A DNA stretch of 23,030 bases from a virus: positions 1 through 23,030 of IMG/VR virus record IMGVR_UViG_3300042301_000263, one strand, 5' to 3'. Made by a program: the position numbers and the translations under genes. Below the pieces are notes generated by a model that did not search any database, was not told the DNA's origin, and saw only the letters and a program-made list of their open reading frames with translations. Positions 14,324 to 21,938 of the stretch are shown one piece after another (within the stretch, counting starts at the first letter, position 1; every line of letters begins with the position of its first letter).

Positions 14324-15274
14324 ATGGCTACTACCACTTCAATTACTACTACTTACGCTGGTGAATTCGCAGGTAAGTACATCGCTGCAGCTTTATTGTC
14401 TGCACCAACACTTGACAAAGGCGGAATCACTGTTATGCCTAACGTGAAGTACAAGCAAGTTATCAAAAGAGTTGCTACTGATTCTATCATCAAAGACGCA
14501 ACTTGTGACTTCGACCCTACTTCTACAATCACATTGACTGAGCGTATCCTTCAACCTGAGTCTTTCCAAGTTAACTTGCAACTTTGTAAGTCTGACTTCC
14601 GTTCAGATTGGGATGCCATCCAAATGGGTTACTCTGCATTTGACGTACTTCCTAAGTCTTTCGCTGACTTCTTAATCGCACACGCTGCTGAGAAAGTTGC
14701 TGCAGGTATGGAAACTTCAATTTGGCAAGGTGTTAACGCTACTGCTGGTCAGTTCGCAGGTATTATGACTCAGTTGACTACTGATGCTTCTTTGCCATCT
14801 GCACAAGAAGTTGCTGGTACAACTGTTACTGCTGCTAACGTAATCACAGAGCTTGGTAAAATCATCGATGCTTGTCCTGCTGCTCTTTACGGAAAAGAAG
14901 ACCTTACACTTTATGTATCTTCTAACATCTACCGTGCTTATGTACGTGCTTTGGGTGGCTTCGCTGCTTCAGGTGTAGGTGCTAACGGTTACGACAACAA
15001 AGGAACTAACCAAACTTTAGGTGATGTTTACTTTGATGGTGTTCGTGTATTTATGGCTAACGGTCTTGCTAACAACACAGCTCTACTTTCTCAAAAATCT
15101 AACCTTTACTTCGCTACTGGTCTTTTGAACGATATGAACGAAGTTAAAGTTTTGGATATGGGCGATTTAGATGGTTCACAAAACGTACGTGTAATTATGC
15201 GTTTCACTGCTGATGCTAAATACGGTTTTGCAACTGACGTTGTTACTTACGGTATCACAAACTCTGCTAACTAA
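14324..15274 (+). CDS. Major capsid protein, HK97-fold type
   Basis: The 316-residue protein has the layout of an HK97-fold capsid subunit: an N-terminal arm (1-25), a helical segment, a central beta domain and a C-terminal strand-rich end (NVRVIMRFTADAKYGFATDV). Segments such as FADFLIAHAAEKVAAGMETS, followed by IWQG, are typical of Bacteroidota phage capsids. The gene uses preferred codons (gct, act, ggt, cgt, aac, ttc, gac) far more than neighbouring genes, consistent with very high expression. It follows the scaffold and is closed by its own terminator (15299-15325). A TAtcTTTG -7-like box lies 42 bases before the start, but with no -33 partner. Confidence 0.93.
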   Translation: MATTTSITTTYAGEFAGKYIAAALLSAPTLDKGGITVMPNVKYKQVIKRVATDSIIKDATCDFDPTSTITLTERILQPESFQVNLQLCKSDFRSDWDAIQMGYSAFDVLPKSFADFLIAHAAEKVAAGMETSIWQGVNATAGQFAGIMTQLTTDASLPSAQEVAGTTVTAANVITELGKIIDACPAALYGKEDLTLYVSSNIYRAYVRALGGFAASGVGANGYDNKGTNQTLGDVYFDGVRVFMANGLANNTALLSQKSNLYFATGLLNDMNEVKVLDMGDLDGSQNVRVIMRFTADAKYGFATDVVTYGITNSAN

Positions 15275-15298
15275 TCTTAGCTTAACTTAAACTAAACG

Positions 15299-15325
15299 GG
15301 GAGGGGTATACGCTCCTCCCTTTTT
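15299..15325 (+). terminator. Intrinsic terminator after the capsid gene
   Basis: GGGAGGGG (15299-15306) pairs with CTCCTCCC (15313-15320), with one G-T pair and a six-base loop, followed by TTTTT (15321-15325). It would reduce read-through from the capsid gene. Confidence 0.9.
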
Positions 15326-15348
15326 AATAACATTTAAAACTTAAAAAT

Positions 15349-15906
15349 ATGTCTTGTGAAGTCGCTAATGGTAGACTCGAAGTATGTAAGGACAGCGTAG
15401 CAGGAATTGATGCTATCTACTTTATTAACTACGGAGATTTTTCTGCCGCTGATATTACTTATGTTGCTGGTACTGATACTATTGATACAGTCGCTAACGT
15501 AACTAACCTATACAAATACGAACTCAAAGGAACTAACTCTTTTGACCAAGTATACAACTCATCCCGTGAGAACGGAACTACATTCGCTGAGCAAACCCTT
15601 ACTATTACCCTTAAAAAACAAGATGCTACAACTCACAAAAACGTGAAATTGATGGCATACGGAAGACCTCACATTGTAGTTAAAAACCGTAACAACCAAT
15701 TCTTCCTTGCAGGTTTAGAGCACGGAATGGAAATCACTACTGCATCTGCTGTAAGTGGTACTGCGATGGGTGACCTTTCTGGTTACAATTTGACTTTCGT
15801 TGGAACTGAGAAACTTTACGCTAATCTACTTGACTGCTCATCTGAGGCAGGTCTTGCAGGTGGTGCTGGAGATGTTTTCGGAACTGCTACAATCGTTACT
15901 TCATAG
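15349..15906 (+). CDS. Probable major tail tube protein
   Basis: The 185-residue protein is beta-rich and Thr/Ser/Gly-rich. It reads IDAIYFINYGDFSAADITYV, then YKYELKGTNSFDQVYNSSRE and LTITLKKQD, which fits the strand-helix-strand core of a tail tube subunit. The C-terminus (GGAGDVFGTATIVTS) is flexible-looking. Codon use is capsid-like, as expected for a protein made in hundreds of copies. It stands alone between two similar hairpin terminators, so it is likely expressed as a separate burst or with limited read-through. An alternative is a minor head-decoration protein, but length and composition favour the tube. Confidence 0.8.
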   Translation: MSCEVANGRLEVCKDSVAGIDAIYFINYGDFSAADITYVAGTDTIDTVANVTNLYKYELKGTNSFDQVYNSSRENGTTFAEQTLTITLKKQDATTHKNVKLMAYGRPHIVVKNRNNQFFLAGLEHGMEITTASAVSGTAMGDLSGYNLTFVGTEKLYANLLDCSSEAGLAGGAGDVFGTATIVTS

Positions 15907-15930
15907 TAAATAGTTTTCATAGCGTGAAAG

Positions 15931-15954
15931 GGGAGGCTTAGGTCTCCCTTTTTT
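15931..15954 (+). terminator. Intrinsic terminator after the tail-tube gene
   Basis: GGGAGGC (15931-15937) pairs with GTCTCCC (15942-15948), with one G-T pair and a four-base loop, followed by six T residues. The GGGGAGG...CTCCC-T design is close to that of the terminator before the gene. Confidence 0.88.
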
Positions 15955-15991
15955 ATTTAAAACAAACCCATAGCAAGTTAGTTATTATAGT

Positions 15992-16321
15992 ATGATAGTA
16001 CTAACTACATCTTCACTACCTCAAACTTTTGCCTGCATTCCAAGAAGCGGAATCAGTACAATGGTAATTACGGACGACCAAACTAACACACCAGTCACCG
16101 TAGCAATTACTCAAATTGCAGCTAATGACTATGTAGTAAATGTCACTGCTACATTTGATTTAACTGAGGGTCACTTCTACGACCTCGTACTAAAACAAGG
16201 AAACACAATCGTCTACAAAGACCGAATATTCTGTACAGACCAAAACGTAACTACATTCTCAGTTAACGCAGGTCAATACACTTCAAATACAACCTCTAAC
16301 ACTTATATAGTTTATGAGTAA
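15992..16321 (+). CDS. Small beta-rich structural protein (109 aa)
   Basis: The 109-residue protein is strand-rich and polar (TPVTVAITQIAANDYVVNVT), with two cysteines (C15, C90) and no signal peptide. It resembles a single Ig- or jelly-roll-like domain. It overlaps the portal gene start by 8 bases. Phages often encode a small decoration or fibre-like protein beside the portal or capsid, and this is a candidate, but I do not recognise the family. It follows the second terminator, so it needs read-through or an unseen promoter; no TTG/TAnnTTTG pair is visible in the 85-base gap upstream. Confidence 0.68.
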   Translation: MIVLTTSSLPQTFACIPRSGISTMVITDDQTNTPVTVAITQIAANDYVVNVTATFDLTEGHFYDLVLKQGNTIVYKDRIFCTDQNVTTFSVNAGQYTSNTTSNTYIVYE

Positions 16322-18104
16322 CAACGTACACGTACTAAATCTATCTGCCTACACCGCTCCTACAATCCAAGAAAGTAAGAGAGATGCTTGGGTAAACTAT
16401 GATAGTGCCAACGGAGATAACAACTACTACCAGTTTTTAATTGACCGCTACACCAACTCAACCACGAACAACGCTATCATTAACAACATAGCGAGACTTA
16501 TCTACGGAAAAGGACTTGCAGCTACTGACGGAAACAGAAAGCCGAATGAGTACGCTCAAATGATGACATTGATGTCTAAAGAGTGTCTTCGTAAGATTGT
16601 TTTTGACCGTAAGTTATTTGGTCAGTTTGCTATTCAGGTACACTACAATGACAAGCACGATAAAGTTCTAAAGGCTTACCACATTCCCGTGAATCTTTTA
16701 AGAGCTGAGAAATGCAATAAAGACGGAGAAATTGAGGGTTACTATTACTCTGATGATTGGTCAGACGTTAAAAAGTATGTACCTAAGCGTTTCCCTGCGT
16801 TTGGATTTAGCAACGAAAAGGTGGAAATCCTATTCTCTAAGCCATATTCAGTAGGAATGAAGTACTATGCTTATCCTGACTATCAAGGAGCAGTTCCTTA
16901 CGCACTATTGGAGGAGGAAGTATCGGACTATTTAATCAACGAAGTACAAAACGGATTCTCAGGAACTAAGGTTGTAAACTTCAACAACGGAGTGCCTACT
17001 TTAGAGCAACAAGAAATCATCTCAAGCAAAGTTCTTGGTAAATTGACTGGTTCTAAAGGTCAGAAAGTAATCGTAGCGTTCAATGACAATATGGACACAC
17101 GAACTACAGTTGAGGATATTCCACTTAATGACGCACCTGACCACTACACATATTTATCTGAAGAGTGTTTGCGTAAGATTATGCTCGGACACAATGTAAC
17201 TTCTCCGCTATTATTTGGAGTTGCATCGTCTAACGGATTCAGTTCAAACGCTGACGAGTTAGAGAACTCATTTGTATTGTTCAACAATATGGTCATTAAG
17301 CCTTTCCAAGAGGAAATAATTGATGCCTTAGACAAGATTCTTGCTTTCAACAACATTTCACTCAACTTATTCTTTAAGACGCTTAAACCGCTTGAATTTG
17401 TAGACCTTGAAAATGCTATGACTGAAGAGCAAGTAATCGAAGAGACGGGAACTGAGCTATCAAAACAAGAACCATTAGATAACGAGATTGCTGATGCCTT
17501 ACTTGAGTGCGGAGAAGAGCCAAACGAGAATTGGCTTCTAATAGACGAATATCCCGTAGACTATGATAACGATGACCAAGAGAACGAAATGCTCTCTAAC
17601 GAGCCGAAAAGCACCTTGTTATCGAAAGTATATAACTTTGTAACTACTGGTACTGCGAATCCTAATGCTAAATCAGAGCAAGACAAGATTGTTGACGGTG
17701 TTAAGTTCATCACTCGCTATGTTTACGCAGGAGAAACGAATGCTAAGTCTCGTCAGTTCTGTCAAAAGATGACTACTGCTAACAAGATTTACCGAAAAGA
17801 AGACATCGTTAGAATGAGCAACCAACCCGTGAATGATGGTTGGGGCCCGAAAGGTGCTTCTACCTATGACGTATGGAAGTACAAAGGTGGTGGTAACTGC
17901 CATCACAGATGGAACAAGCAGATTTACGCAAGTTTCGAGGGCGTTGGAATTGATGTTAACTCTCCTAAAGCTAAACAAATTGCAGGAGCGAAAGCAGAGA
18001 AGTTCGGTTACACAATCAAGAATGATAAACTTGTTTCTACACGACCTGTTGATATGCCTTTCAATGGCTTTTTACCTACTAACCCTATTTACGGAAAACA
18101 ATAA
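16314..18104 (+). CDS. Portal protein with MuF-like C-terminal domain
   Basis: The 596-residue protein is the dodecameric DNA gate of the head. The N-terminal part (about 1-370) has portal features, including QFLIDRYTNSTTNNAIINNI, a cored helical segment (KECLRKIVFDRKLFGQFAIQ) and SSNGFSSNADELENSFVLFN. An acidic linker (about 385-430) leads to a C-terminal domain (about 450-596) carrying C483, GWGPKG (509-514) and NCHHRW (528-533). The pattern C...GWGP.G...YKGGGNCxHxW is that of the MuF/SPP1-gp7 head-morphogenesis family C-terminus, where Cys and His may bind zinc. In many phages that protein is separate, so this looks like a fusion. It overlaps both neighbours (8 bases and TAATG). Confidence 0.88.
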   Translation: MSNNVHVLNLSAYTAPTIQESKRDAWVNYDSANGDNNYYQFLIDRYTNSTTNNAIINNIARLIYGKGLAATDGNRKPNEYAQMMTLMSKECLRKIVFDRKLFGQFAIQVHYNDKHDKVLKAYHIPVNLLRAEKCNKDGEIEGYYYSDDWSDVKKYVPKRFPAFGFSNEKVEILFSKPYSVGMKYYAYPDYQGAVPYALLEEEVSDYLINEVQNGFSGTKVVNFNNGVPTLEQQEIISSKVLGKLTGSKGQKVIVAFNDNMDTRTTVEDIPLNDAPDHYTYLSEECLRKIMLGHNVTSPLLFGVASSNGFSSNADELENSFVLFNNMVIKPFQEEIIDALDKILAFNNISLNLFFKTLKPLEFVDLENAMTEEQVIEETGTELSKQEPLDNEIADALLECGEEPNENWLLIDEYPVDYDNDDQENEMLSNEPKSTLLSKVYNFVTTGTANPNAKSEQDKIVDGVKFITRYVYAGETNAKSRQFCQKMTTANKIYRKEDIVRMSNQPVNDGWGPKGASTYDVWKYKGGGNCHHRWNKQIYASFEGVGIDVNSPKAKQIAGAKAEKFGYTIKNDKLVSTRPVDMPFNGFLPTNPIYGKQ

Positions 18105-18604
18105 TGGCAACTGCACTACTAATTACGAGAGACGATTTGGTGCGTTACACCGCAGTAAACGGAAATGTCGATGTTGACAAGTTCATTCAGTTTATCAAAA
18201 TTGCTCAAGACATCCATATACAAAACTACTTAGGCACGAAACTACTTGAGAAGATTCAAGCTGACATCATCGCAAATACTCTTTCAGGTAACTATGAGAG
18301 TCTTGTAGAGACGTATGTAAAGCCTATGCTGATACATTGGTCAATGGTTGAGTATTTACCTTTCGCAGCTTACACAATCGCTAACAAAGGCGTATATAAG
18401 CACTCTTCTGAGAACGCTGAAAACGTAGAGAAAAACGAAGTAGACTTTTTATTAGAGAAAGAGCGTCAAATTGCTCAACACTACACGGAGAGATTCATCA
18501 GTTATATGTCTTTCAACCAAGATTTGTTCCCTGAGTACAATCAAAATGTTGACCAAGATATGTATCCTGATACGACTAATAACTTCACGGGATGGTTCAT
18601 ATGA
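18104..18604 (+). CDS. Head-tail connector (gp6-like / DUF6712-like)
   Basis: The 166-residue protein is mainly helical. It begins with a short basic segment and ALLITRDDLVRYTAVNGNVD, followed by FIQFIKIAQDIHIQNYLGTK, a phrase I associate with Bacteroidota phage connectors. These adaptors bind under the portal ring and link the head to the tail. The position immediately after the portal gene (TAATG overlap) fits. The C-terminus (about 140-166) is polar and Asn-rich. Family assignment is by pattern and position. Confidence 0.82.
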   Translation: MATALLITRDDLVRYTAVNGNVDVDKFIQFIKIAQDIHIQNYLGTKLLEKIQADIIANTLSGNYESLVETYVKPMLIHWSMVEYLPFAAYTIANKGVYKHSSENAENVEKNEVDFLLEKERQIAQHYTERFISYMSFNQDLFPEYNQNVDQDMYPDTTNNFTGWFI

Positions 18605-18735
18605 AAAAACGGACATACACACCAAAGGAGAACAACGTAGAGAAATTAAAGTTATTTTTAAATAAGATAGAAAATGTCAAACAACATAAGCTGGGGCAAG
18701 ATATACGAATCAACGTGGTGGGGAGACCAAATTAA
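18601..18735 (+). CDS. Possible 44-residue basic mini-protein
   Basis: The frame starts at ATG 18601, overlapping the connector stop as ATGA, and ends at TAA 18733-18735. The product, MKKRTYTPKENNVEKLKLFL and onward, is basic and would be helical in the middle. It overlaps the better supported gene at 18674 by 62 bases in another frame, which is long for this genome, so only the first half is free of competition. The ATGA junction argues for it and the overlap argues against it. I do not recognise it. Confidence 0.4.
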   Translation: MKKRTYTPKENNVEKLKLFLNKIENVKQHKLGQDIRINVVGRPN

Positions 18736-18877
18736 CACCGCAGATTCTTTGTATGATTATGCAACTACAACCTTTAATGCACCTTTTGAACTTGAGTTAA
18801 GAGTAGCTGATGAGGGTGGAGTTATCGAATCGTCTTTTTGTATGTCTTTAACCATTTTAAACCTTTCTCAAATATGA
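18674..18877 (+). CDS. Small tail-associated protein (67 aa)
   Basis: The 67-residue product begins MSNNISWGKIYESTWWGDQI, a start I recall in short proteins before tail-fibre genes of Bacteroidota phages, where it is usually followed by a longer variable part. This copy is short and ends with a hydrophobic, signal-like stretch (SSFCMSLTILNLSQI) that lacks a cleavable pattern, so it could be a truncated version. Its stop overlaps the fibre start by ATGA. It probably forms part of the fibre attachment, but this is inference from position. Confidence 0.68.
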   Translation: MSNNISWGKIYESTWWGDQINTADSLYDYATTTFNAPFELELRVADEGGVIESSFCMSLTILNLSQI

Positions 18878-20595
18878 GCCTATTAGATACTGCCTCTTTA
18901 ATTGTAACGCCAAACGGATATAAGGAGGGAAAATTATATTCCGTTATTCCGTCCGATGGTTCTGGCGATTTGTCAGTAACACGAGCGACCACCGCAACAA
19001 GAGTTAACTCTGCTGGCTTGGTGGAGTTAGTGCCTTACAATTTTCAAACGCAAAGTGAATACCAAACTGGATGGGTTTCAGAAGAGGCTGACATAACAAT
19101 TAATAACACAACCGCACCAAACGGAACTTTGACTGGTGCTAAAATTGTAGCTACCGCAACTAATGCCGTACATAAAGGATACCCTCCAAATGTCATAGGT
19201 AGCTTAATAAGTGGTGCTACATACACTGCGAGTGTTTATATGAAAGCTAATGGGTACAATTTCGGATATATTCGAGATGGTTATTCTGGTTATTATGTAA
19301 TCTTCAACCTCCAAACTGGAGCGGTTTCATCTACAAATTCAGCGACGGGAAGTATTGAAAGTGTTGGTAATGGTTGGTATCGTTGTATTGCTACAATGAG
19401 CACTGTAACCGCTAACTTTAGAATGGATACTGGTATATGTCAAACAAGTGCACAAACAACTCAAACTAATTGGCTTGGAGATGGCGTGAATGGCATCTAC
19501 ATTTGGGGTGCTCAACTTGTAGAAGGCTCAACCGCTAAAGACTACCAAAAGACGGAAACAAGACTTAACATTCCAAGACTTGACTACTCAAACGGAACTT
19601 GTCCAAGTTTACTTGTAGAACCGCAGAGAACTAATATAGCAACCAATAGTGAAAACTTTGCTACCTATACAACTTTTCAAGCGTCTGTCACTTCAAATGA
19701 TACGACTGCACCAAATGGTTTACAAACTGCCGACAAAATTACCACAACTGGTAGTGGTTCGGGTTCGGTTTATATTCCTTCGGTGTCTTTAGCTACGGGT
19801 TCAAATACTGCTTCTTGTTATTTTAAAGCTGGAAATTCAAACCTTGTTGCCATAGATTCAAATGGAAGTGGTGGATATTGGGGTGCTTCTTTCAACTTAT
19901 CAAATCAAACTTATACGCTTTTTGGTATTACTTCAAGTGCATCAATAGAAGAGGTGGGTAATGGGTGGTATCGTTGTTCGGTTACCGCTTCAACAAGTTC
20001 AACTGCTTATCTTGCTTTCGGAGTTATTGGCAATACTGGAAGCACTGCGTATGCTTGGGGTGCACAACTCGAAGTCGGAAGCTACGCTACTTCATACATA
20101 CCTACAACCTCTGCAAGTGTAACACGAAACGCAGATGTTATATCAAAGACTGGTATTAGTTCGCTTATAGGCCAAACAGAGGGGACTATGTTCTTTGATG
20201 TTTACGCACAATTAAATACTGCTGACGAACAAGACTTAAGCATAAGTGACGGAACGGGTAACAACCGAGCAATTATTCGATTAACAAGTTCAGGTACTAT
20301 TCGTGGCATCGGTGTTTTTGGAGGCAACCTTGAGTTTAATATAGGTGGGTCGGCATACACTACTGGAACACGATACAAAATTGCTTTGGCCTATAAAAAT
20401 AATGATGTCGCTTTGTATGTCAACGGAACTTCGCAAGGTACTTCAAGTTCAACAACTATAAGCGGAACATTAAGCAGATTAGGTTTTGATGTTTACACGA
20501 ATGGTGCTCAAACTATTTGCAGTCCTACAAACGCAGTAGCCCTTTGGAAAACTCGCCTTACTAACACTCAACTCGCACAACTTACAACGATATGA
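18874..20595 (+). CDS. Receptor-binding tail fibre with duplicated binding domains
   Basis: I start the gene at ATG 18874, overlapping the previous stop (ATGA), rather than at the upstream in-frame ATG (18838), giving 573 residues. After an attachment region (1-60) come two similar domains of about 190 residues. Matching landmarks are TAPNG (80-84 and 278-282), VGNGWYRC (NGWYRC at 166-171 and 363-368) and WGAQL (211 and 395). This layout is that of carbohydrate-binding jelly-roll domains found in phage spikes and fibres. From about 435 to the end is a third, LamG/concanavalin-like domain (GTMFFDVYAQLN ... RYKIALAYKNNDVALYVNGT). It would bind surface polysaccharide of the host. The Ser/Thr/Gly-rich composition is typical of adhesins. 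Confidence 0.85.
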   Translation: MSLLDTASLIVTPNGYKEGKLYSVIPSDGSGDLSVTRATTATRVNSAGLVELVPYNFQTQSEYQTGWVSEEADITINNTTAPNGTLTGAKIVATATNAVHKGYPPNVIGSLISGATYTASVYMKANGYNFGYIRDGYSGYYVIFNLQTGAVSSTNSATGSIESVGNGWYRCIATMSTVTANFRMDTGICQTSAQTTQTNWLGDGVNGIYIWGAQLVEGSTAKDYQKTETRLNIPRLDYSNGTCPSLLVEPQRTNIATNSENFATYTTFQASVTSNDTTAPNGLQTADKITTTGSGSGSVYIPSVSLATGSNTASCYFKAGNSNLVAIDSNGSGGYWGASFNLSNQTYTLFGITSSASIEEVGNGWYRCSVTASTSSTAYLAFGVIGNTGSTAYAWGAQLEVGSYATSYIPTTSASVTRNADVISKTGISSLIGQTEGTMFFDVYAQLNTADEQDLSISDGTGNNRAIIRLTSSGTIRGIGVFGGNLEFNIGGSAYTTGTRYKIALAYKNNDVALYVNGTSQGTSSSTTISGTLSRLGFDVYTNGAQTICSPTNAVALWKTRLTNTQLAQLTTI

Positions 20596-20948
20596 TTTAC
20601 AAGCTAACATACACAGACAAGGAACAAGCACTCGCAGACTTGAAAGCAAAAGGCATTCTTGTAGAGGTGGAGTTCAACGGAGAAAAACACGAAGCATACG
20701 GAAACGGAGTACAAGCAGTTGTTGAGATAGGTGAGATACTACTCATTCCGCCTACATACAATGAGAATATGGAAGAGATAACTTTTCCCGTATACGCTGA
20801 CGGATATCATTACGATGTAATGTCGGATAACACCTATGACTTCGGAGCTAACCTTGTCGAACCAAAGAACCCAAAGCACGCATTCGCTGGTCATAGTGTT
20901 AAAGAGGAATTTCCATACGAACCGCAATTCTTAACTGATGAAAACTAA
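20592..20948 (+). CDS. Tail-fibre companion protein (118 aa)
   Basis: The 118-residue protein starts MIYKLTYTDKEQALADLKAK and is mixed alpha/beta, with short strands (EAYGNGVQAVVEIGEILLIP) and an acidic, proline-containing C-terminus. Proteins of this pattern, 'YKLTY.DK..A..DL..KG', are familiar to me downstream of tail fibres in Bacteroidota phages. It overlaps the fibre by ATGA and the holin by 11 bases. It could be a fibre chaperone or an attachment protein, but that is inference. No membrane segment is visible. Confidence 0.75.
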   Translation: MIYKLTYTDKEQALADLKAKGILVEVEFNGEKHEAYGNGVQAVVEIGEILLIPPTYNENMEEITFPVYADGYHYDVMSDNTYDFGANLVEPKNPKHAFAGHSVKEEFPYEPQFLTDEN

Positions 20949-21363
20949 AATAGTATTATTCGTGTTTGCATTGTTTAGCGTTCTCGCTCCCGTGAAGCCG
21001 ATGGTACTCATCGCAGTTCTTACAATCATCTTAGATATGTGTTTCGGTATATGGAGAAGCGTAAAGAAAAACGGATGGGTATCTATCCGCTCTCGTAGGC
21101 TATCTAACACGATTTCTAAGAGTCTTTTGTATAGTGGTGCGATAGTATTTATCTTCTTGCTTGAAAAGTTCGTTATAGCCGATATTTTAGCTTACTTCAT
21201 TTCAGTAGATTTAGTCTTAACTAAAGCGTTCACATTCTTTTGCGTATTCACGGAAGTAAAATCAATCAACGAGAATTACTTTTCAGTTACGGGAATCAAT
21301 GTTTGGGATAGATTTATCCAATTCATTAAGCGAGGTAAAGAACAACTCGAAGACTTAAAGTAA
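20938..21363 (+). CDS. Holin (phage_holin_4-like)
   Basis: The 141-residue protein has hydrophobic segments at about residues 4-17, 21-39, 62-77 and 84-105 and a charged C-terminal tail (KRGKEQLEDLK). The two middle segments flank a basic loop (SVKKNGWVSIRSRRLSNTIS). This layout fits the phage_holin_4 class, which opens the inner membrane to end infection on schedule. The neighbours support it: it leads a cassette with a wall enzyme and a lipoprotein spanin, with overlaps throughout (TAATG to the next gene). Which segments truly span the membrane is uncertain. Confidence 0.85.
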   Translation: MKTKIVLFVFALFSVLAPVKPMVLIAVLTIILDMCFGIWRSVKKNGWVSIRSRRLSNTISKSLLYSGAIVFIFLLEKFVIADILAYFISVDLVLTKAFTFFCVFTEVKSINENYFSVTGINVWDRFIQFIKRGKEQLEDLK

Positions 21364-21938
21364 TGGTAAGACCGTACACAGACAAGCAACTACTTGAGAG
21401 AGTTAAATCTCTTCCGTCTTTTACTAAGATACCTGACGGATATTGGTTACTTGGTGTGCGTTCATTAGACGACATCCCTAACACTTTTGACGATAAGATT
21501 TACTTATTCAAAGGCGAGGAGTTTGTTTTAGTCACTTCAGCAACTACAAACGCAGGTACTCCAACACTTAAGCAATTCGAGAAAGTGAACAAAGACGGAG
21601 CTGCCGTGTTAAAAGCTGATGAATGGTATCACAATGTCTGGAAGTATGGTAAACATAACGGGAAAGTCGAAGCCTTGTTACAACTCGGAAACAAAGTGCG
21701 AGTTTATAGAGACACGGACAAAGATTCAAAAAGCGAAGAGCAAGGAAAACTTCAAGAAGGTTACTTTGGCATTAATTTTCATCCTAACACCTACGATTTA
21801 AGCAAGCCATCAGGAACTAACATAGGTTGGTGGTCCGCAGGATGCCAAGTAGTCAATAGAGTTGACCTTTACAAAATAATGATTAAGCTCCTAAAAACGG
21901 AGAAGTTCGTAACTTACTGCCTTATCAATGAATTCTAA
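21363..21938 (+). CDS. Probable lysis wall enzyme with YkuD-like (L,D-transpeptidase-like) motif
   Basis: The 191-residue protein has no signal peptide, so release probably depends on the holin. The C-terminal part carries GINFHPNTY (H140) and GWWSAGCQV (S158, C161). A histidine followed about 20 residues later by S-x-G-C is the catalytic signature of YkuD-type L,D-transpeptidases and related peptidoglycan-cutting enzymes, so it may cleave or rearrange wall peptides. The N-terminal half (about 5-80, KSLPSFTKIPDGYWLLGVRS) has a fold I do not recognise. It follows the holin (TAATG) and precedes the spanin-like lipoprotein, so it is the cassette's likely endolysin. No lysozyme motif is visible, and the enzyme type is inferred. 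Confidence 0.7.
   Translation: MVRPYTDKQLLERVKSLPSFTKIPDGYWLLGVRSLDDIPNTFDDKIYLFKGEEFVLVTSATTNAGTPTLKQFEKVNKDGAAVLKADEWYHNVWKYGKHNGKVEALLQLGNKVRVYRDTDKDSKSEEQGKLQEGYFGINFHPNTYDLSKPSGTNIGWWSAGCQVVNRVDLYKIMIKLLKTEKFVTYCLINEF

Noticed and set aside
17833-18177. + frame across the portal end and connector start
   Set aside because: It overlaps two well supported genes in another frame and has no independent start context or recognisable sequence.
18471-18665. + frame overlapping the connector end
   Set aside because: It shares most of its DNA with the connector gene and gives an unstructured Ser/Thr/Ile-rich product.
18838-18873. Upstream ATG (18838) as start of the tail fibre
   Set aside because: ATG 18874 overlaps the previous stop as ATGA and begins MSLLDTASLIVTPN, a natural fibre start; the upstream stretch is out-of-frame DNA of the 18674 gene.
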